A stretch of DNA of 64,000 nt from an uncultured Oscillospiraceae bacterium (GCA_934457235.1 CAKSHT010000001.1:18622-82621), one strand, 5' to 3'; shown: positions 42,236 to 56,466, counted from the stretch's first letter. Numbers and translations are program-made. Notes: a model not told the origin generated them from the sequence alone.

Positions 42236-44755
42236 ATGAAGCTTCTTGTAATAGACGGCAACAGCATAATGAACCGCGCATTCTACGGGATACGCCTGCT
42301 CACCAACAAAAAGGGCGCGCCGACCAACGCGCTCACCGGGTTCATGAACATCTATCTCAAACTGCTCAAGGAGGAGCAGCCCGACCACGTTGCAGTGGCG
42401 TTCGACCTGCATGCGCCGACGTTCCGTCACAAGCTGTACGCGGAATACAAGGGCACGCGCCACGGAATGCCCGACGAGCTGCGGGCGCAGATGCCGGTGA
42501 TAAAGCAGCTGCTGACGGCGCTCGGAGTCACCATCGTCGAAAAGGAGGGCTACGAAGCTGACGACATAATCGGCACGCTCTCCCATGAGGCAGAGAAGCA
42601 GGGCGGGGAGTGCACCATCTCCACCGGCGACCGCGACAGCTTCCAGCTGATAACGGATAAGGTGACGGTAAGGCTCGCCACGAACAAGGAGGATATCCTC
42701 TACACTCCCGCTAAGATAGCGGAGGTATACGGCGTAACTCCCCGCGAGATGCTGGAGGTAAAGACGCTGATGGGCGACAGCTCCGACAATATCCCCGGAG
42801 TTCCGGGAGTCGGCGAAAAGACCGCGCTGGGGCTAATCCAGAAGTACCATACCGTGCAGTACATCTATGAGCACCTGGCGGATATCGACGTCACAAAGGG
42901 AGTGCGCACAAAGCTTGAAAACGGCAGGGAGAGCGCGGAGCTGAGCCGCATGCTGGCGGAGATAACCCTTGAAGCTCCAGTCCCGCTGGATATGTCGGAG
43001 TACGCCGTAAAGCCCGGCGATCCGTCGGAAGCGGCGGGTATCCTCGCCGAAATGGAGATGTTCGGCGTATTGAAGAAGCTCGGACTGGACAAGACCGCCC
43101 CCGCTAAGGTGCAGATAGCCACGGAGCATGGTGATTCCGGGGAATCCCAGGAAAGCGCCGCAGAGCCGCGTGTTACTGCGGACATACCGGAGTTCGACCC
43201 GTCGGCGTACGACGTGGCGCTCGTCGGCGGAGAAATCCTGGTGTTCCTGGACGGAAAGCCGCAGGCGGTGGAGCTTCCGGAGTTCCTGCGCTCTGACGCG
43301 AAAAAGCGCACGGACGACGCGAAGGCGCTGTTTTCCTACTGCATGAAGAACGGCATGGAGCTTAACAACGTAGTGTTCGACGCGACCCTCGCGGGATACC
43401 TGCTGAACGTGAATTCCAGCGACTACAGCATCGGGCGGCTGTGCGCGGAGTACGGCGTTGCCTGCAGCGCGGAAAGGCTCGGCGAAACGCTGTTCCTGCT
43501 GAACCGGGCGCTCTGGGAAAAGCTGCACGAACAGGGAATGTATACGGTCCTTGCGGATATCGAGATACCGCTTGCGGAGGTGCTCAGCTCCATGGAGCTG
43601 GAGGGAATAGCGCTGGACGCCGCGGCGCTCCATCAGTTCGGCGAAGAGCTTCTGCCGAAGATAGACGGACTGGCGCAGGAGATATACGCCGCAGCGGGGC
43701 ATGAATTCAACATCGGTTCGCCGAAGCAGCTGTCCGTCGTGCTTTTCGAGGAACTGGGACTCCCGGCGGGCAAGAAGCGCAAGACTGGCTATTCCACCGA
43801 CGCGGACACCCTGGAAGCGCTGCGCATGGTGCATCCGATAATCCCGATGATATTCGAGTACCGTACGCTGACGAAGCTCTATAACACCTATGTCAAGGGG
43901 CTTGAAGCCGCGGTTTCCCCGGACGGCAGAATGCACACCACGTTCAAGCAGACGGAGACCCGCACCGGGCGTATATCCTCGGCGGAGCCGAATATACAGA
44001 ACATTCCGGTGCGCACCGAGATAGGACGCAATTTCCGCAAGTTCTTTGTAGCGGGAGCTGGGAAGCTCCTGGCGGACGCGGATTACAGCCAGATAGAGCT
44101 GCGCGTACTGGCGCACCTTTCCGGCGACAAGGCTATGATAAGGACGTTCTGCGAGGGCGGGGATATCCACGCGGAGACCGCCGCCAGCGTCCTCGGACTT
44201 ACTCCCGACGAGGTAACGCCGGAGCAGCGCCGCAGCGCCAAGGCGGTCAATTTCGGCATCGTATACGGGATAGGTGCATTCTCCCTGGCAAAGGATATAA
44301 ACGTATCCGTGCCGGAAGCGAAGCGGTATATCGAGGATTATCTGAACCATTACTCCGGCGTTAAGGAGTATATGGACAAAGTGACGAAGAGCGCCGAAAA
44401 GGACGGCTGGGCGGTGACGATGTTCGGACGCAAGCGCTTTATTCCGGAGATACTCTCCACCAACAAGACCGTCAAGGCGTTGGGTAAGCGCATTGCGATG
44501 AACACGCCGATACAGGGCACGGCGGCGGATATCATAAAAATCGCGATGATAAGGGTGTACCGCCGGCTAAGGGCGGAGCTTCCGGAGGCGCGGCTGATAC
44601 TCCAGGTGCACGACGAGCTTATCGTCGAGGCTCCGGAGGACAAGGCGGCGCAGGCGGCGAGGATACTGACGGAGGAAATGCAGGGCGCTGTTAAGCTTGC
44701 AGTTCCGCTGACCGCCGGCGCAAAGGAGGGCAGAAGCTGGTATGAAGCCCACTGA
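42236..44755 (+). CDS. polA: DNA polymerase I
   Basis: An 839-residue polymerase with an N-terminal 5' nuclease domain (KLLVIDGNSIMNRAFYGI, then DRDSFQLI and GDSSDNIPGVPGVGEKTA), a middle 3'-5' exonuclease-like domain and a C-terminal polymerase domain. Polymerase motifs A (DYSQIELRVLAHLSGD, near 616), B (RRSAKAVNFGIVYGIG, near 665) and C (QVHDELIVE, near 790) are intact. The acidic residues of an active proofreading site are not seen in the middle domain, so it is probably inactive, as in Bacillus. AAAGGAG fixes the ATG at 42236. It overlaps rimI by 14 nt. Confidence 0.96.
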   Translation: MKLLVIDGNSIMNRAFYGIRLLTNKKGAPTNALTGFMNIYLKLLKEEQPDHVAVAFDLHAPTFRHKLYAEYKGTRHGMPDELRAQMPVIKQLLTALGVTIVEKEGYEADDIIGTLSHEAEKQGGECTISTGDRDSFQLITDKVTVRLATNKEDILYTPAKIAEVYGVTPREMLEVKTLMGDSSDNIPGVPGVGEKTALGLIQKYHTVQYIYEHLADIDVTKGVRTKLENGRESAELSRMLAEITLEAPVPLDMSEYAVKPGDPSEAAGILAEMEMFGVLKKLGLDKTAPAKVQIATEHGDSGESQESAAEPRVTADIPEFDPSAYDVALVGGEILVFLDGKPQAVELPEFLRSDAKKRTDDAKALFSYCMKNGMELNNVVFDATLAGYLLNVNSSDYSIGRLCAEYGVACSAERLGETLFLLNRALWEKLHEQGMYTVLADIEIPLAEVLSSMELEGIALDAAALHQFGEELLPKIDGLAQEIYAAAGHEFNIGSPKQLSVVLFEELGLPAGKKRKTGYSTDADTLEALRMVHPIIPMIFEYRTLTKLYNTYVKGLEAAVSPDGRMHTTFKQTETRTGRISSAEPNIQNIPVRTEIGRNFRKFFVAGAGKLLADADYSQIELRVLAHLSGDKAMIRTFCEGGDIHAETAASVLGLTPDEVTPEQRRSAKAVNFGIVYGIGAFSLAKDINVSVPEAKRYIEDYLNHYSGVKEYMDKVTKSAEKDGWAVTMFGRKRFIPEILSTNKTVKALGKRIAMNTPIQGTAADIIKIAMIRVYRRLRAELPEARLILQVHDELIVEAPEDKAAQAARILTEEMQGAVKLAVPLTAGAKEGRSWYEAH

Positions 44756-45164
44756 CGAGCTGTTCCGACAGCTGAGCGTTATCGAGCGCGAGTGCTTCGG
44801 CGGAAGCTGGACGGAAGAAACGCTGCTCGCCGAGCTTAACAATCCGCTGAATATCCTGTGCACCGCCGACCGCGGCGGGAAACTTGCGGGATTTGCACTC
44901 GGCAGGGTCGCGGCGGACGAGGGCGAGCTGTTCCAGATAGCGGTGCTTCCGGGATTCCGCCGCCAGGGAGCTGCGAAGCGCCTGCTGGAGCAGCTGCACC
45001 GGGAGATGCAGGAGCGCGGAGCAGTCGCGTGCTTCCTGGAGGTACGCAGCCGGAACGCCGGAGCGATAGCGCTGTACGAAAGCTCCGGATACGAATACAT
45101 CGCCACCCGCAGGGATTACTATCCGGACGACGACGCGGCGATTTATAGGATTTCTCTGGCGTAA
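44742..45164 (+). CDS. rimI: Ribosomal-protein-alanine N-acetyltransferase RimI
   Basis: A 140-residue GNAT protein matching RimI: the acetyl-CoA region FQIAVLPGFRRQGAAKRLLEQL, then LEVRSRNAGAIALYESSGYEYIATRRDYY and the closing DDAAIYRISL. In other bacteria RimI acetylates the N-terminal Ala of ribosomal protein S18. Its start lies within the last codons of polA (14-nt overlap), so translation is coupled. In many Firmicutes rimI sits with tsaB and tsaD; here it does not. Confidence 0.88.
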   Translation: MKPTDELFRQLSVIERECFGGSWTEETLLAELNNPLNILCTADRGGKLAGFALGRVAADEGELFQIAVLPGFRRQGAAKRLLEQLHREMQERGAVACFLEVRSRNAGAIALYESSGYEYIATRRDYYPDDDAAIYRISLA

Positions 45165-45195
45165 TTGATGGAGGAGCGTCGCGTAACACCATAAA

Positions 45196-45229
45196 CAAAA
45201 ATTGCTGTCGTTTCCGGCAGCAATTTTGT
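45196..45229. terminator. Bidirectional terminator between rimI and coaX
   Basis: CAAAAATTGCTG pairs with CAGCAATTTTG. The flanking A and T runs allow it to end both the rightward rimI and leftward coaX transcripts. Confidence 0.85.
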
Positions 45230-45248
45230 GTATTGTAAGGTTAGTTAT

Positions 45249-46016
45249 TTACTTAGTGTTCTTGTTCCAGATGAGCATTAACCCCTTGAGGAGCAGATCG
45301 TCATCATAGATTATCTCGTGGCGGCACAGCGGGATAACCACCTGCGCCAGCCCTCCGGTCGCAACGACCGTCGTCTTTTCGCCGAGCTCCTCTTCAATGC
45401 GCTCGATTATTCCGTCGATGGCGCAGGCGTTGGAGTGCATTATTCCGCTCTTTATGCAGTCAACTGTGTTGGAGCAGATAACGCGCTTCGGCTTTTCATA
45501 TGCTATTTTAGGGAGCTGCGCCGTACGCGAGTTCAGCGCGTCCGCGGATACCGCCACGCCGGTGGTGATAAGTCCGCCGATGTATGTGCGGTTCCGGTCT
45601 ATTACTGAGAACGTCGTCGCAGTGCCCATGTCTATCAGTATCTGCGGTACGGGGTAGTCGTGTATACCTGCGACTGCGTCAACAACAAGGTCGCTGCCCA
45701 GCTGCGCCGGATTGTCTATCTGTATCGAAAGCCCTGTCTTTATTCCGGGACCGACTATCATTATCCTGCCGTCCACCAGCTTTTCGACCGCCGTCTTGAC
45801 AGTGAACGTGACCGACGGCACTACCGATGAGATTATCGCGCCGGTGATGTCGCTGCGGCTGATATCGTTTATATCAAGCGCCGCCTTTATCTTCACGGCA
45901 TATTCCAGGGACGTTTCCCGCTGTACTGTAGCCAGACGCTCCCGGAAAAGTATCCTGTCACCGTCCGCACAGCCAAGGACGATGTTCGTGTTGCCTATGT
46001 CTATCGCAAGTATCAT
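45249..46016 (-). CDS. coaX: Type III pantothenate kinase
   Basis: A 255-residue ASKHA-fold kinase phosphorylating pantothenate, the first step of coenzyme A synthesis. Motifs: MILAIDIGNTNIVLGCADG (phosphate loop), GSDLVVDAVAG, LIDMGTATTFSVID and GGLITTGVAVSADAL. Length is typical. It starts 16 nt after an ECF S-component gene on the same strand, and a bidirectional terminator follows it, so the two form an operon. Type III kinases are not feedback-inhibited by CoA. Confidence 0.96.
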   Translation of the reverse strand: MILAIDIGNTNIVLGCADGDRILFRERLATVQRETSLEYAVKIKAALDINDISRSDITGAIISSVVPSVTFTVKTAVEKLVDGRIMIVGPGIKTGLSIQIDNPAQLGSDLVVDAVAGIHDYPVPQILIDMGTATTFSVIDRNRTYIGGLITTGVAVSADALNSRTAQLPKIAYEKPKRVICSNTVDCIKSGIMHSNACAIDGIIERIEEELGEKTTVVATGGLAQVVIPLCRHEIIYDDDLLLKGLMLIWNKNTK

Positions 46017-46032
46017 AGCTGCTCCTTCGCCG

Positions 46033-46632
46033 TCAGATACCCTGCTTGCGGGTTGATGACAGCTTGTTCTTTACTATATCTACTATCCGCACGATAACGG
46101 AGCTTAACAGCAGGTTGGTTCCCAGCTCTACCAGGAAGTTCACGCCGACGAACGCTGTCACCATGTAAACTCCGGCGCTCTCTATGCCTGCGCCCGCAGC
46201 CCATTCGCCGATGGTATCCATGAAGAACGCCAGGCAGCCCAGCAGGAATATTCCGGTGTTTACTATCGGAGCAGCCGCTGCCGCGCATATAGTTGCGACC
46301 CAGCGGTTCTTCTTTTCGAGAGCCTTGTAGATAAGTCCCGGAACAAGACCGGCAGCCGCGCCCTTTACAAGAACCGTGATTATCGTTCCGGGTGCGTTTA
46401 TCACCAGGAACGCATTAGCGCCGCCGGTGAACAGTACCATCATGCCGAACACAAGTCCGAGCCAGCCGCCTGCCTGCCACCCGTATAGTGCCGCGCCGAC
46501 TACTATCGGAATGAGTGCAAACGTGATGTTGAACGGACCTACCGTGATTCCCATAGTCAGGAAGTACACGACAACTACCAGCGCGGTAAGAAGCGCGGTC
46601 CCGACCAGCTTGTGGATCTTTTCGCTTTTCAT
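46033..46632 (-). CDS. ECF transporter S component, probably for pantothenate
   Basis: A 199-residue membrane protein with about six helices, an N-terminal MKSEKIHKLVGTALLTALVVVV and an Ala/Gly-rich helix pattern (ALIPIVVGAALYGWQAGGWLGLVFG) typical of ECF S-components. These bind a vitamin and dock on a shared EcfAAT module, which is not in this window. The tight operon with coaX strongly suggests pantothenate as substrate; this is inference from context. GGAGG precedes the ATG. Confidence 0.85.
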   Translation of the reverse strand: MKSEKIHKLVGTALLTALVVVVYFLTMGITVGPFNITFALIPIVVGAALYGWQAGGWLGLVFGMMVLFTGGANAFLVINAPGTIITVLVKGAAAGLVPGLIYKALEKKNRWVATICAAAAAPIVNTGIFLLGCLAFFMDTIGEWAAGAGIESAGVYMVTAFVGVNFLVELGTNLLLSSVIVRIVDIVKNKLSSTRKQGI

Positions 46633-46693
46633 ATTCAGTTTTCCTCCTTGTTATCATTCCCCGGTGTGCGGGGATACAATACAATACTCCTGT

Positions 46694-46702
46694 ATTATAG
46701 CA
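46694..46702 (-). promoter_or_regulatory. Extended -10 promoter candidate for the ECF S-component/coaX operon
   Basis: Minus-strand TGC-TATAAT (TATAAT at 46694-46699). No convincing -35 is present; the transcript would have a leader of about 55 nt. Confidence 0.5.
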
Positions 46703-46821
46703 TATTATTTTCGAAAAATCTATGCTTATCAGATACAAAAATATTGCCATGCAAATGCCCCCGGAATTGCACTTAGCACAAAAACCGTTAGTACACATAT
46801 CTTTATCCGCGCCCGGTCGTA

Positions 46822-46850
46822 TTGACAATTCAGCGCGTGAATGCTATAAT
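46822..46850 (+). promoter_or_regulatory. Consensus promoter for the vWA-PP2C pair
   Basis: TTGACA (46822-46827), 17 bp, TATAAT (46845-46850), about 60 bp upstream of the vWA gene. Confidence 0.9.
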
Positions 46851-46911
46851 ATATTATATATTAAAGAGCGAAGAGCGGCGGAACGTGCCGCGCCGGTATG
46901 GGAGGTACAAA

Positions 46912-47649
46912 ATGTCTGATACACCTATAAATCCGTTTGACGACGCTGAAGAGATCGCCAAGAAGTCAATGGTACTCTTTTTTGTGATAGACTGCTCCGG
47001 AAGCATGAGCGGCAGCAAGATAGGCACCGTGAATTCCGTCATGGAGGAGCTTATCCCGGAGATAAAGGATATCGGCGGCGCTGACGCTGATATCAAGCTC
47101 GCGGTGCTCAAGTTCTCCGGCGGGTGCGAATGGATGTACGACGCGCCCGTGTCCATCGACGGATTCGAGTGGAAGCCCCTGGAGGCGGAGAATGTTACAG
47201 ACCTCGGCGCGGCTCTGACGGAGCTTGCGGCGAAGCTCTCCAGAAACGAGTTCATGAAATCTCCGAGCCTGTCTTTCGCGCCGGTCATGATACTCATGTC
47301 CGACGGATATCCAACCGATAACTACGTCAAGGGACTTGACACCATCTCCAAGAACCGCTGGTACTCCAACGGAATAAAGGCGGCTGTAGCCATCGGCGAG
47401 GACGCCGACCTGGATATACTGGCGCAGTTCACCGGCGACCCGGACAGCGTTGTGACCGCGCATAACGGCGAGGCTCTCGCAAAGCTCATCAAGTTCGTGG
47501 CAGTAACGTCGTCGCAGATCGGAAGCCGCAGCGTACGCCTGGCGGAGAGCGGCGAACAGGCTCACACCAAGCAGGAGTCTGCCGCGGAGCAGATACGTGA
47601 ATTCGCCGAGAGCGATGAGATAAACGCTGACATCGAGGCTGGCTGGTAA
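46912..47649 (+). CDS. TerY-like von Willebrand factor A domain protein
   Basis: A 245-residue cytosolic vWA protein. The MIDAS metal site is complete: DCSGSMSG (Asp27, Ser29, Ser31), Thr in ENVTDLGAAL and Asp in ILMSDGYPTD. It resembles TerY of the tellurite-resistance/TerY-P group. The ATG at 46912 is preceded by GGGAGG. A charged tail follows the domain; no zinc ribbon is present. The PP2C gene overlaps its stop codon (TAATG), and the pair matches two parts of the TerY-P triad; the kinase partner is not adjacent. Confidence 0.85.
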   Translation: MSDTPINPFDDAEEIAKKSMVLFFVIDCSGSMSGSKIGTVNSVMEELIPEIKDIGGADADIKLAVLKFSGGCEWMYDAPVSIDGFEWKPLEAENVTDLGAALTELAAKLSRNEFMKSPSLSFAPVMILMSDGYPTDNYVKGLDTISKNRWYSNGIKAAVAIGEDADLDILAQFTGDPDSVVTAHNGEALAKLIKFVAVTSSQIGSRSVRLAESGEQAHTKQESAAEQIREFAESDEINADIEAGW

Positions 47650-48437
47650 TGCCGTTCGATGGGTTCGCGGCGTCCGTACGGGGAGCCTCCCACGAGGAGA
47701 ACGGAACTCCCTGCCAGGACAGCGCCCGGATTTACGTTTCGGAGGGACTGGCGGTCGCTGCGGTGTCCGACGGTCACGGCAGCGAGAAGCACTTCCGCAG
47801 CGACGCGGGCAGCGAGATGGCGGCGCGGGTCGCGATACGTTCGGTCATGGATTTCTGCGAGCGTAACGGCAGCCTTGCCGAAATATTCCGCCGGGACGAG
47901 CACGAAGCCGCGCGGCGTATCGCGGGGAACATCATCTGCGGCTGGAACGACGAGATAGCGGCGCACCTGGGATTCGTTCCGCTGAACGAGCGGGAGCGCA
48001 CTATATCCGGGAAGTTCGGCGGCCTGCAGGCGGAGGTAATGTACGGAGCTACGCTGCTGCTTGCGGCGGCGGACAGCACCGGAGTTTTCGGACTGCAGAT
48101 AGGCGACGGTACGTTCACGCTGCAGACCGCGGAGGGAATGCAGCTCCCCATGCCGGAGGACGAGCGCCTTGTGGGAAATCTCACGACTTCGCTGTGCGAC
48201 TGCGACGCGATAAACAGTTTCCGCAGCTTCTGGCGGGCGGGGGATTTCAAGGCGGTCACGCTTTCAAGCGACGGGCTGATAAATTCGTTCGTCAGCCGCT
48301 CGGATATGCTGAAATTCGCCGAGCGCCTTGGCGGGCTTCAGAAAGAGGAGCTTCCGGCTCTGCGGGAGCACCTGAGGGAACGCTCCAGGGCCGGCAGCAG
48401 GGACGATATCTCGGTTTCCGTGGTGTCCTGCGGCTGA
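47649..48437 (+). CDS. PP2C-type protein serine/threonine phosphatase
   Basis: A 262-residue cytosolic PP2C-family phosphatase. Metal-binding Asp residues are visible in CQDSARI, AVSDGHGSEKH (about residues 38-48), LSSDGL and SRDDISVSVV, so it should be active. The opening GASHEENGTPCQDS is like the PP2C members of TerY-P modules. Its ATG shares a base with the vWA stop codon, so the two are made together. Substrates are unknown; a cognate kinase is expected elsewhere in the genome. Confidence 0.88.
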   Translation: MPFDGFAASVRGASHEENGTPCQDSARIYVSEGLAVAAVSDGHGSEKHFRSDAGSEMAARVAIRSVMDFCERNGSLAEIFRRDEHEAARRIAGNIICGWNDEIAAHLGFVPLNERERTISGKFGGLQAEVMYGATLLLAAADSTGVFGLQIGDGTFTLQTAEGMQLPMPEDERLVGNLTTSLCDCDAINSFRSFWRAGDFKAVTLSSDGLINSFVSRSDMLKFAERLGGLQKEELPALREHLRERSRAGSRDDISVSVVSCG

Positions 48438-48683
48438 TATTTTACAGAGCTGATCTGCTGGGCGGGCGTAAGTCCGCCCGTTAAAAAAAGCTCCTTTCGG
48501 CGCCGGGTTTAAGGCGGCGTATCGGCGCGGTTATACCGTGCGGGTGCGTTCCGCTCCGGAAAACCGATTCTATCCGCATTACAGCCACGTTTTTTGCTGT
48601 TTTGTGCGTAATATTACAAAATCGCGGGATTTTTTCGCGAAGTTTGTCAAAATGGGCAAAAAAATCGTCCCTAACAACAAAAA

Positions 48684-48710
48684 TGCGCGGAATTATCCGC
48701 CTTTTTTTTA
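48684..48710 (+). terminator. Intrinsic terminator upstream of rpoB
   Basis: GCGGA-atta-TCCGC forms a short stem directly followed by eight T. It isolates the rpoB promoter 12 nt downstream. Confidence 0.75.
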
Positions 48711-48721
48711 TCCCTAAATGC

Positions 48722-48750
48722 TTGACTTTTGGCGCCGTTTGGTGTATAAT
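48722..48750 (+). promoter_or_regulatory. Promoter for rpoB-rpoC
   Basis: TTGACT (48722-48727), 17 bp, TATAAT (48745-48750). Confidence 0.88.
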
Positions 48751-48871
48751 ATCATAATGTATCATAATGGATATGTGCGCGAAAAGCCTGGTTTTTGACC
48801 ACCACAAGGTGTGATTTGCCAGTAATTTCCGCCTGTCTGAACCGGATTTTTATTAAGGAGTGATAAAGCCG

Positions 48872-51800
48872 ATGGTGAATGTTAAGCCCATACAGCTCGG
48901 AAAAACCACCCGAATGAGTTTTTCTAAGATCAATGAGGTCATCGATATGCCGAACCTCATCGGTATTCAGAAGGATTCCTACGAATGGTTCCTGAATGAC
49001 GGTATCAAGGAGATCTTCAAGGAGTTCTCCCCGATAACCGATTCCAATGGCAGATACGAACTCTCGTTCATCAGCCACCGCCTTGACGACAAGACTAAGT
49101 ATACCATTGAAGAATGCAAGGAGCGCGACGCTACCTATGCAATTCCGATCCGCGTTACCGCCCGCCTGCTCAACAAGGAGACCGGCGAGTTCATGGACAA
49201 CGAGATCTATATGGGCGATCTGCCGCTTATGACCGACAGCGGTACCTTCGTCATCAACGGCTCTGAGCGTGTAGTAGTATCTCAGCTGGTTCGTTCGCCC
49301 GGCGTGTACTACGGCTTTGAGAACGACAAGACCGGTAAGCCCCTCTACAAGGCTACCGTTATCCCGAACCGCGGCGCATGGCTCGAATACGAGATGGACG
49401 CCAACGACATCTACTACGTCCGCATAGATAAGAACAGAAAGATCCCCGTTACCACGTTCCTGCGTGCGCTGGGTCTTTCCTCCAACGCTGAGCTGACCGC
49501 TAAGTTCGGCGAGGATCCCAGAATCCTCGCGACCATCGAGAAGGACAGCACCCAGAACAAGGAAGAGGCTCTGCTTGAGGTGTACAGAAAGCTCCACCCC
49601 GGCGACATGACCAGCGTTGAGTCTGCGCAGAACTATCTGAACAACCAGTTCTTCGACGCAAAGAGATACGACCTGTCCAGATTCGGCCGCTACAAGTACA
49701 ACAAGAAGCTCGCTATCTCCGACAGACTGTACGGCAGAAAGATAGCTGAACCGGTCATCGCTCCTATGACCGGCGAGATACTCGCCGACGAGGGCGAGTT
49801 CATCAGCCGCGAGAAGGCTCTTGAGATCGAGAACGCCGGCGTTATCGACGTCGCTGTTTACCATCCCGAACGCGAGGACGCCATCGTCCGCGTTACCGGT
49901 AACGGCATGGTGGATATCAGGGTCTATACCGGCGATATGGACGTTGAGTCACTGGGGATCAACGAGCACGTACGCTTCGCAGTGCTCCGCGATATCCTTG
50001 AAACTGCGGCAGGCGACCAGGAGGAGCTGGCGCGCCTTATCAAGTCCCGCGCTGAGGAGCTTATCCCCAGACACATCACAATTGAAGATATATTCGCGAC
50101 TGTAAGCTACTTCCTCGACCTGTGCGAGAAGGTCGGCACAGTCGATGATATCGACCACCTCGGCAACAGACGTATCCGCTGCGTAGGCGAGCTGCTCCAG
50201 AACAACTTCAGAATGGGCTTCGTCCGCATGGAAAAGACCATTCACGAGAGAATGCAGCTCAACGGCCAGGATCAGGAGAAGGTTTCCCCGGCGTCCCTTA
50301 TCAACGCGCGCCAGGTCATCTCCGCTATGAGAGAGTTCTTCGGCTCCTCTCCGCTGTCCCAGTTCATGGACCAGAACAACCCGCTGGCTGAGCTTACTCA
50401 CAAGCGCCGTCTGTCCTCCCTGGGTCCGGGCGGTCTGTCCAGGGACAGAGCCGGATTCGAGGTACGTGACGTACACTACTCCCACTACGGAAGAATGTGT
50501 CCTATCGAGACCCCTGAAGGTCCGAACATCGGTCTGATCTCCTACCTCGCTTCCTTTGCGAGGATCAACGTATACGGCTTCATCGAGGCTCCGTACAGAC
50601 GCGTTGACAAGGCTACAGGCAGAGTCCTCGACGAGGTCGTTTACATGACCGCCGACGAAGAGGATAACTACGTCGTAGCACAGGCGAACGAGCCGCTGGA
50701 CGAAGAGGGCCGCTTTGCAAGACCGATGGTACACGCACGCTGCCGCGATACTATCCGCGAGTTCGACCGCGATAAGGTCGATTTCATGGACGTATCCCCG
50801 AAGATGGTCGTTTCCGTCGCTACAGCAATGATCCCGTTCCTTGAGAACGATGACGCTAACCGTGCGCTTATGGGTGCGAACATGCAGCGTCAGGCAGTGC
50901 CGCTTATGGTCACTGACAATCCTATCGTCGGAACTGGTATGGAATACAAGGCAGCCGTTGACTCCGGCGTCGTTATCTGCTCCAAGGAGGACGGCGTAGT
51001 TACAGAGGTAGACGCTGACAAGATCATCATCACGAACGACCTCGGTCAGGAGCGTATCTACAGACTCATCAAGTTCAAGCGCTCCAACCAGGGCAACTGC
51101 GTGAACCAGCGTCCGATCGTAAGCAAGGGCGAGAAGATAAAGGCAGGCGACGTTATCGCCGACGGTCCCGCTACCAAGATGGGCGAGATCGCCCTCGGTA
51201 AGAACGCGCTCATCGGCTTCACCACATGGGAAGGCTACAACTACGAGGACGCAGTTCTTATCAACGAGAAGCTCGTTTATAACGACGTCTATACCTCGAT
51301 TCATATAGAAGAATACGAACTTGAGTGCCGTGAGACAAAGCTCGGTGCCGAGGAGATCACCCGCGATATCCCGAACCTCTCCGACGACGCCCTCAAGGAT
51401 CTTGACGAGCGCGGTATCGTGCGCATAGGCGCAGAGGTACACTCCGGCGATATCCTGGTAGGTAAGGTTTCCCCCAAGGGCGAGACTGAGCTGAACGCAG
51501 AGGAAAGACTCCTCCGCGCTATCTTCGGCGAGAAGGCAAGGGAAGTACGCGACAACTCGCTGAGAGTTGCACACGGCGTAAGCGGCATCGTTGTTGACGT
51601 AAAGGTATTCAACCGCGAGAACTGCGACGAGCTTTCACCCGGAGTAAACGAGAAGGTCCGCGTTTATATCGCTCAGAAGAGAAAGATCTCCGTCGGCGAT
51701 AAGATGGCGGGTCGTCACGGTAACAAGGGTGTCGTTTCCAGAATTCTCCGCCAGGAGGATATGCCGTTCCTGCCGGACGGTACTCCGCTTGACATCGTTC

Positions 51801-52753
51801 TGAACCCCCTGGGCGTACCTTCACGAATGAATATCGGACAGGTGCTTGAGGTCCACCTCGGCTACGTCGCAAAGGCGCTCGGATGGAAGATCGCAACGCC
51901 GGTATTCGACGGCGCCCACGAGCAGGATATCCGCGAGCTGTACGAGGCTGCAAGAGCTGTCAACAGCGGCAAGATGGACGAGAATGCACAGCGTATCTAC
52001 AGCATGAACAGAGAACCCGACGGCCGCCGCGAGGCAGAGCTGCTCGGCGCGAACTCCGCAGGCATCGACTTCACGAAGATCGCGTTCACCGCTGACTGTA
52101 AGACCCAGCTGACTGACGGCCGTACCGGCGAGAAGTTCGACGGACCTGTTACAGTTGGTTATATGTACTACCTCAAGCTGCATCACCTCGTTGATGATAA
52201 GATCCACGCACGTTCCACCGGCCCGTACTCCCTGGTCACCCAGCAGCCCCTGGGCGGCAAGGCTCAGTTCGGCGGCCAGCGTTTCGGCGAGATGGAGGTT
52301 TGGGCTCTTGAGGCTTACGGCGCTGCCTACACCCTCCAGGAGATCCTGACCGTCAAGTCCGATGACCTGATGGGCCGTCAGAAGACCTACGAGGCTATCG
52401 TTAAGGGCGAACCCGTTCCGAAGCCCGGCGTGCCTGAGTCATTCAAGGTAATGATCAGAGAGCTTCAGGGTCTTGGTCTGGACGTAAGAGTGCTCGACGA
52501 CAAGGGCGAGGTCGTAGACCTGCGCAACGACGGCGAGGACGAAGAGGAAGAGACCGGTTACGCTTCCGAAACAATGGACTTCAACTACAACACCGATGAG
52601 GGCGAGCTTGCCGACAGAGGCTACGGCATCGTGAACGAGGACGAGATAAACGGCGAAAACACCGGCTCCTCCTCCGCTTCCGATGACGAGGACGGCTTCG
52701 CTGAGGACGATTTCTCCGACGGCGATCCGATAGATTTCGGCGAGGACGAGTGA
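48872..52753 (+). CDS. rpoB: DNA-directed RNA polymerase subunit beta
   Basis: A 1293-residue beta subunit forming, with beta-prime, the RNA polymerase active centre. The rifampicin region is visible ([31 protein letters not shown]) with the drug-sensitive residues in place (for example Asp and His), so no classical rifampicin resistance change is seen. [13 protein letters not shown] and [18 protein letters not shown] motifs are intact. The acidic C-terminal tail of about 90 residues is extended. The ATG at 48872 follows AAGGAG; an in-frame GTG at 48860 overlaps that site. rpoC follows after 94 nt. Confidence 0.98.
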   Translation: MVNVKPIQLGKTTRMSFSKINEVIDMPNLIGIQKDSYEWFLNDGIKEIFKEFSPITDSNGRYELSFISHRLDDKTKYTIEECKERDATYAIPIRVTARLLNKETGEFMDNEIYMGDLPLMTDSGTFVINGSERVVVSQLVRSPGVYYGFENDKTGKPLYKATVIPNRGAWLEYEMDANDIYYVRIDKNRKIPVTTFLRALGLSSNAELTAKFGEDPRILATIEKDSTQNKEEALLEVYRKLHPGDMTSVESAQNYLNNQFFDAKRYDLSRFGRYKYNKKLAISDRLYGRKIAEPVIAPMTGEILADEGEFISREKALEIENAGVIDVAVYHPEREDAIVRVTGNGMVDIRVYTGDMDVESLGINEHVRFAVLRDILETAAGDQEELARLIKSRAEELIPRHITIEDIFATVSYFLDLCEKVGTVDDIDHLGNRRIRCVGELLQNNFRMGFVRMEKTIHERMQLNGQDQEKVSPASLINARQVISAMREFFGSSPLSQFMDQNNPLAELTHKRRLSSLGPGGLSRDRAGFEVRDVHYSHYGRMCPIETPEGPNIGLISYLASFARINVYGFIEAPYRRVDKATGRVLDEVVYMTADEEDNYVVAQANEPLDEEGRFARPMVHARCRDTIREFDRDKVDFMDVSPKMVVSVATAMIPFLENDDANRALMGANMQRQAVPLMVTDNPIVGTGMEYKAAVDSGVVICSKEDGVVTEVDADKIIITNDLGQERIYRLIKFKRSNQGNCVNQRPIVSKGEKIKAGDVIADGPATKMGEIALGKNALIGFTTWEGYNYEDAVLINEKLVYNDVYTSIHIEEYELECRETKLGAEEITRDIPNLSDDALKDLDERGIVRIGAEVHSGDILVGKVSPKGETELNAEERLLRAIFGEKAREVRDNSLRVAHGVSGIVVDVKVFNRENCDELSPGVNEKVRVYIAQKRKISVGDKMAGRHGNKGVVSRILRQEDMPFLPDGTPLDIVLNPLGVPSRMNIGQVLEVHLGYVAKALGWKIATPVFDGAHEQDIRELYEAARAVNSGKMDENAQRIYSMNREPDGRREAELLGANSAGIDFTKIAFTADCKTQLTDGRTGEKFDGPVTVGYMYYLKLHHLVDDKIHARSTGPYSLVTQQPLGGKAQFGGQRFGEMEVWALEAYGAAYTLQEILTVKSDDLMGRQKTYEAIVKGEPVPKPGVPESFKVMIRELQGLGLDVRVLDDKGEVVDLRNDGEDEEEETGYASETMDFNYNTDEGELADRGYGIVNEDEINGENTGSSSASDDEDGFAEDDFSDGDPIDFGEDE

Positions 52754-52847
52754 TCCCGGCGGTGCTCCCGTAACGAATACAGCCTGCCGCGTCCGGCGGT
52801 GAAAACGCCGCCGGTCGGGGCTTCATAAGAGAAACGAGGTAAAAAAT

Positions 52848-56432
<3,585 letters not shown>

Positions 56433-56466
56433 AATGCACAAATAAGTTCCGCTGGAACGTAAATAT

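Larger units (their letters stand above)
48438..48871 (+). other. Intergenic region before rpoB
   Basis: This 434-base stretch has no gene. It contains a GGGCGG/CCGCCC hairpin near 48458-48480, a terminator-like hairpin at 48684-48710, the rpoB promoter, a TATCATAATG direct repeat and a leader of about 115 nt. The ribosomal genes rplKAJL that usually precede rpoB are absent. Confidence 0.5.
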
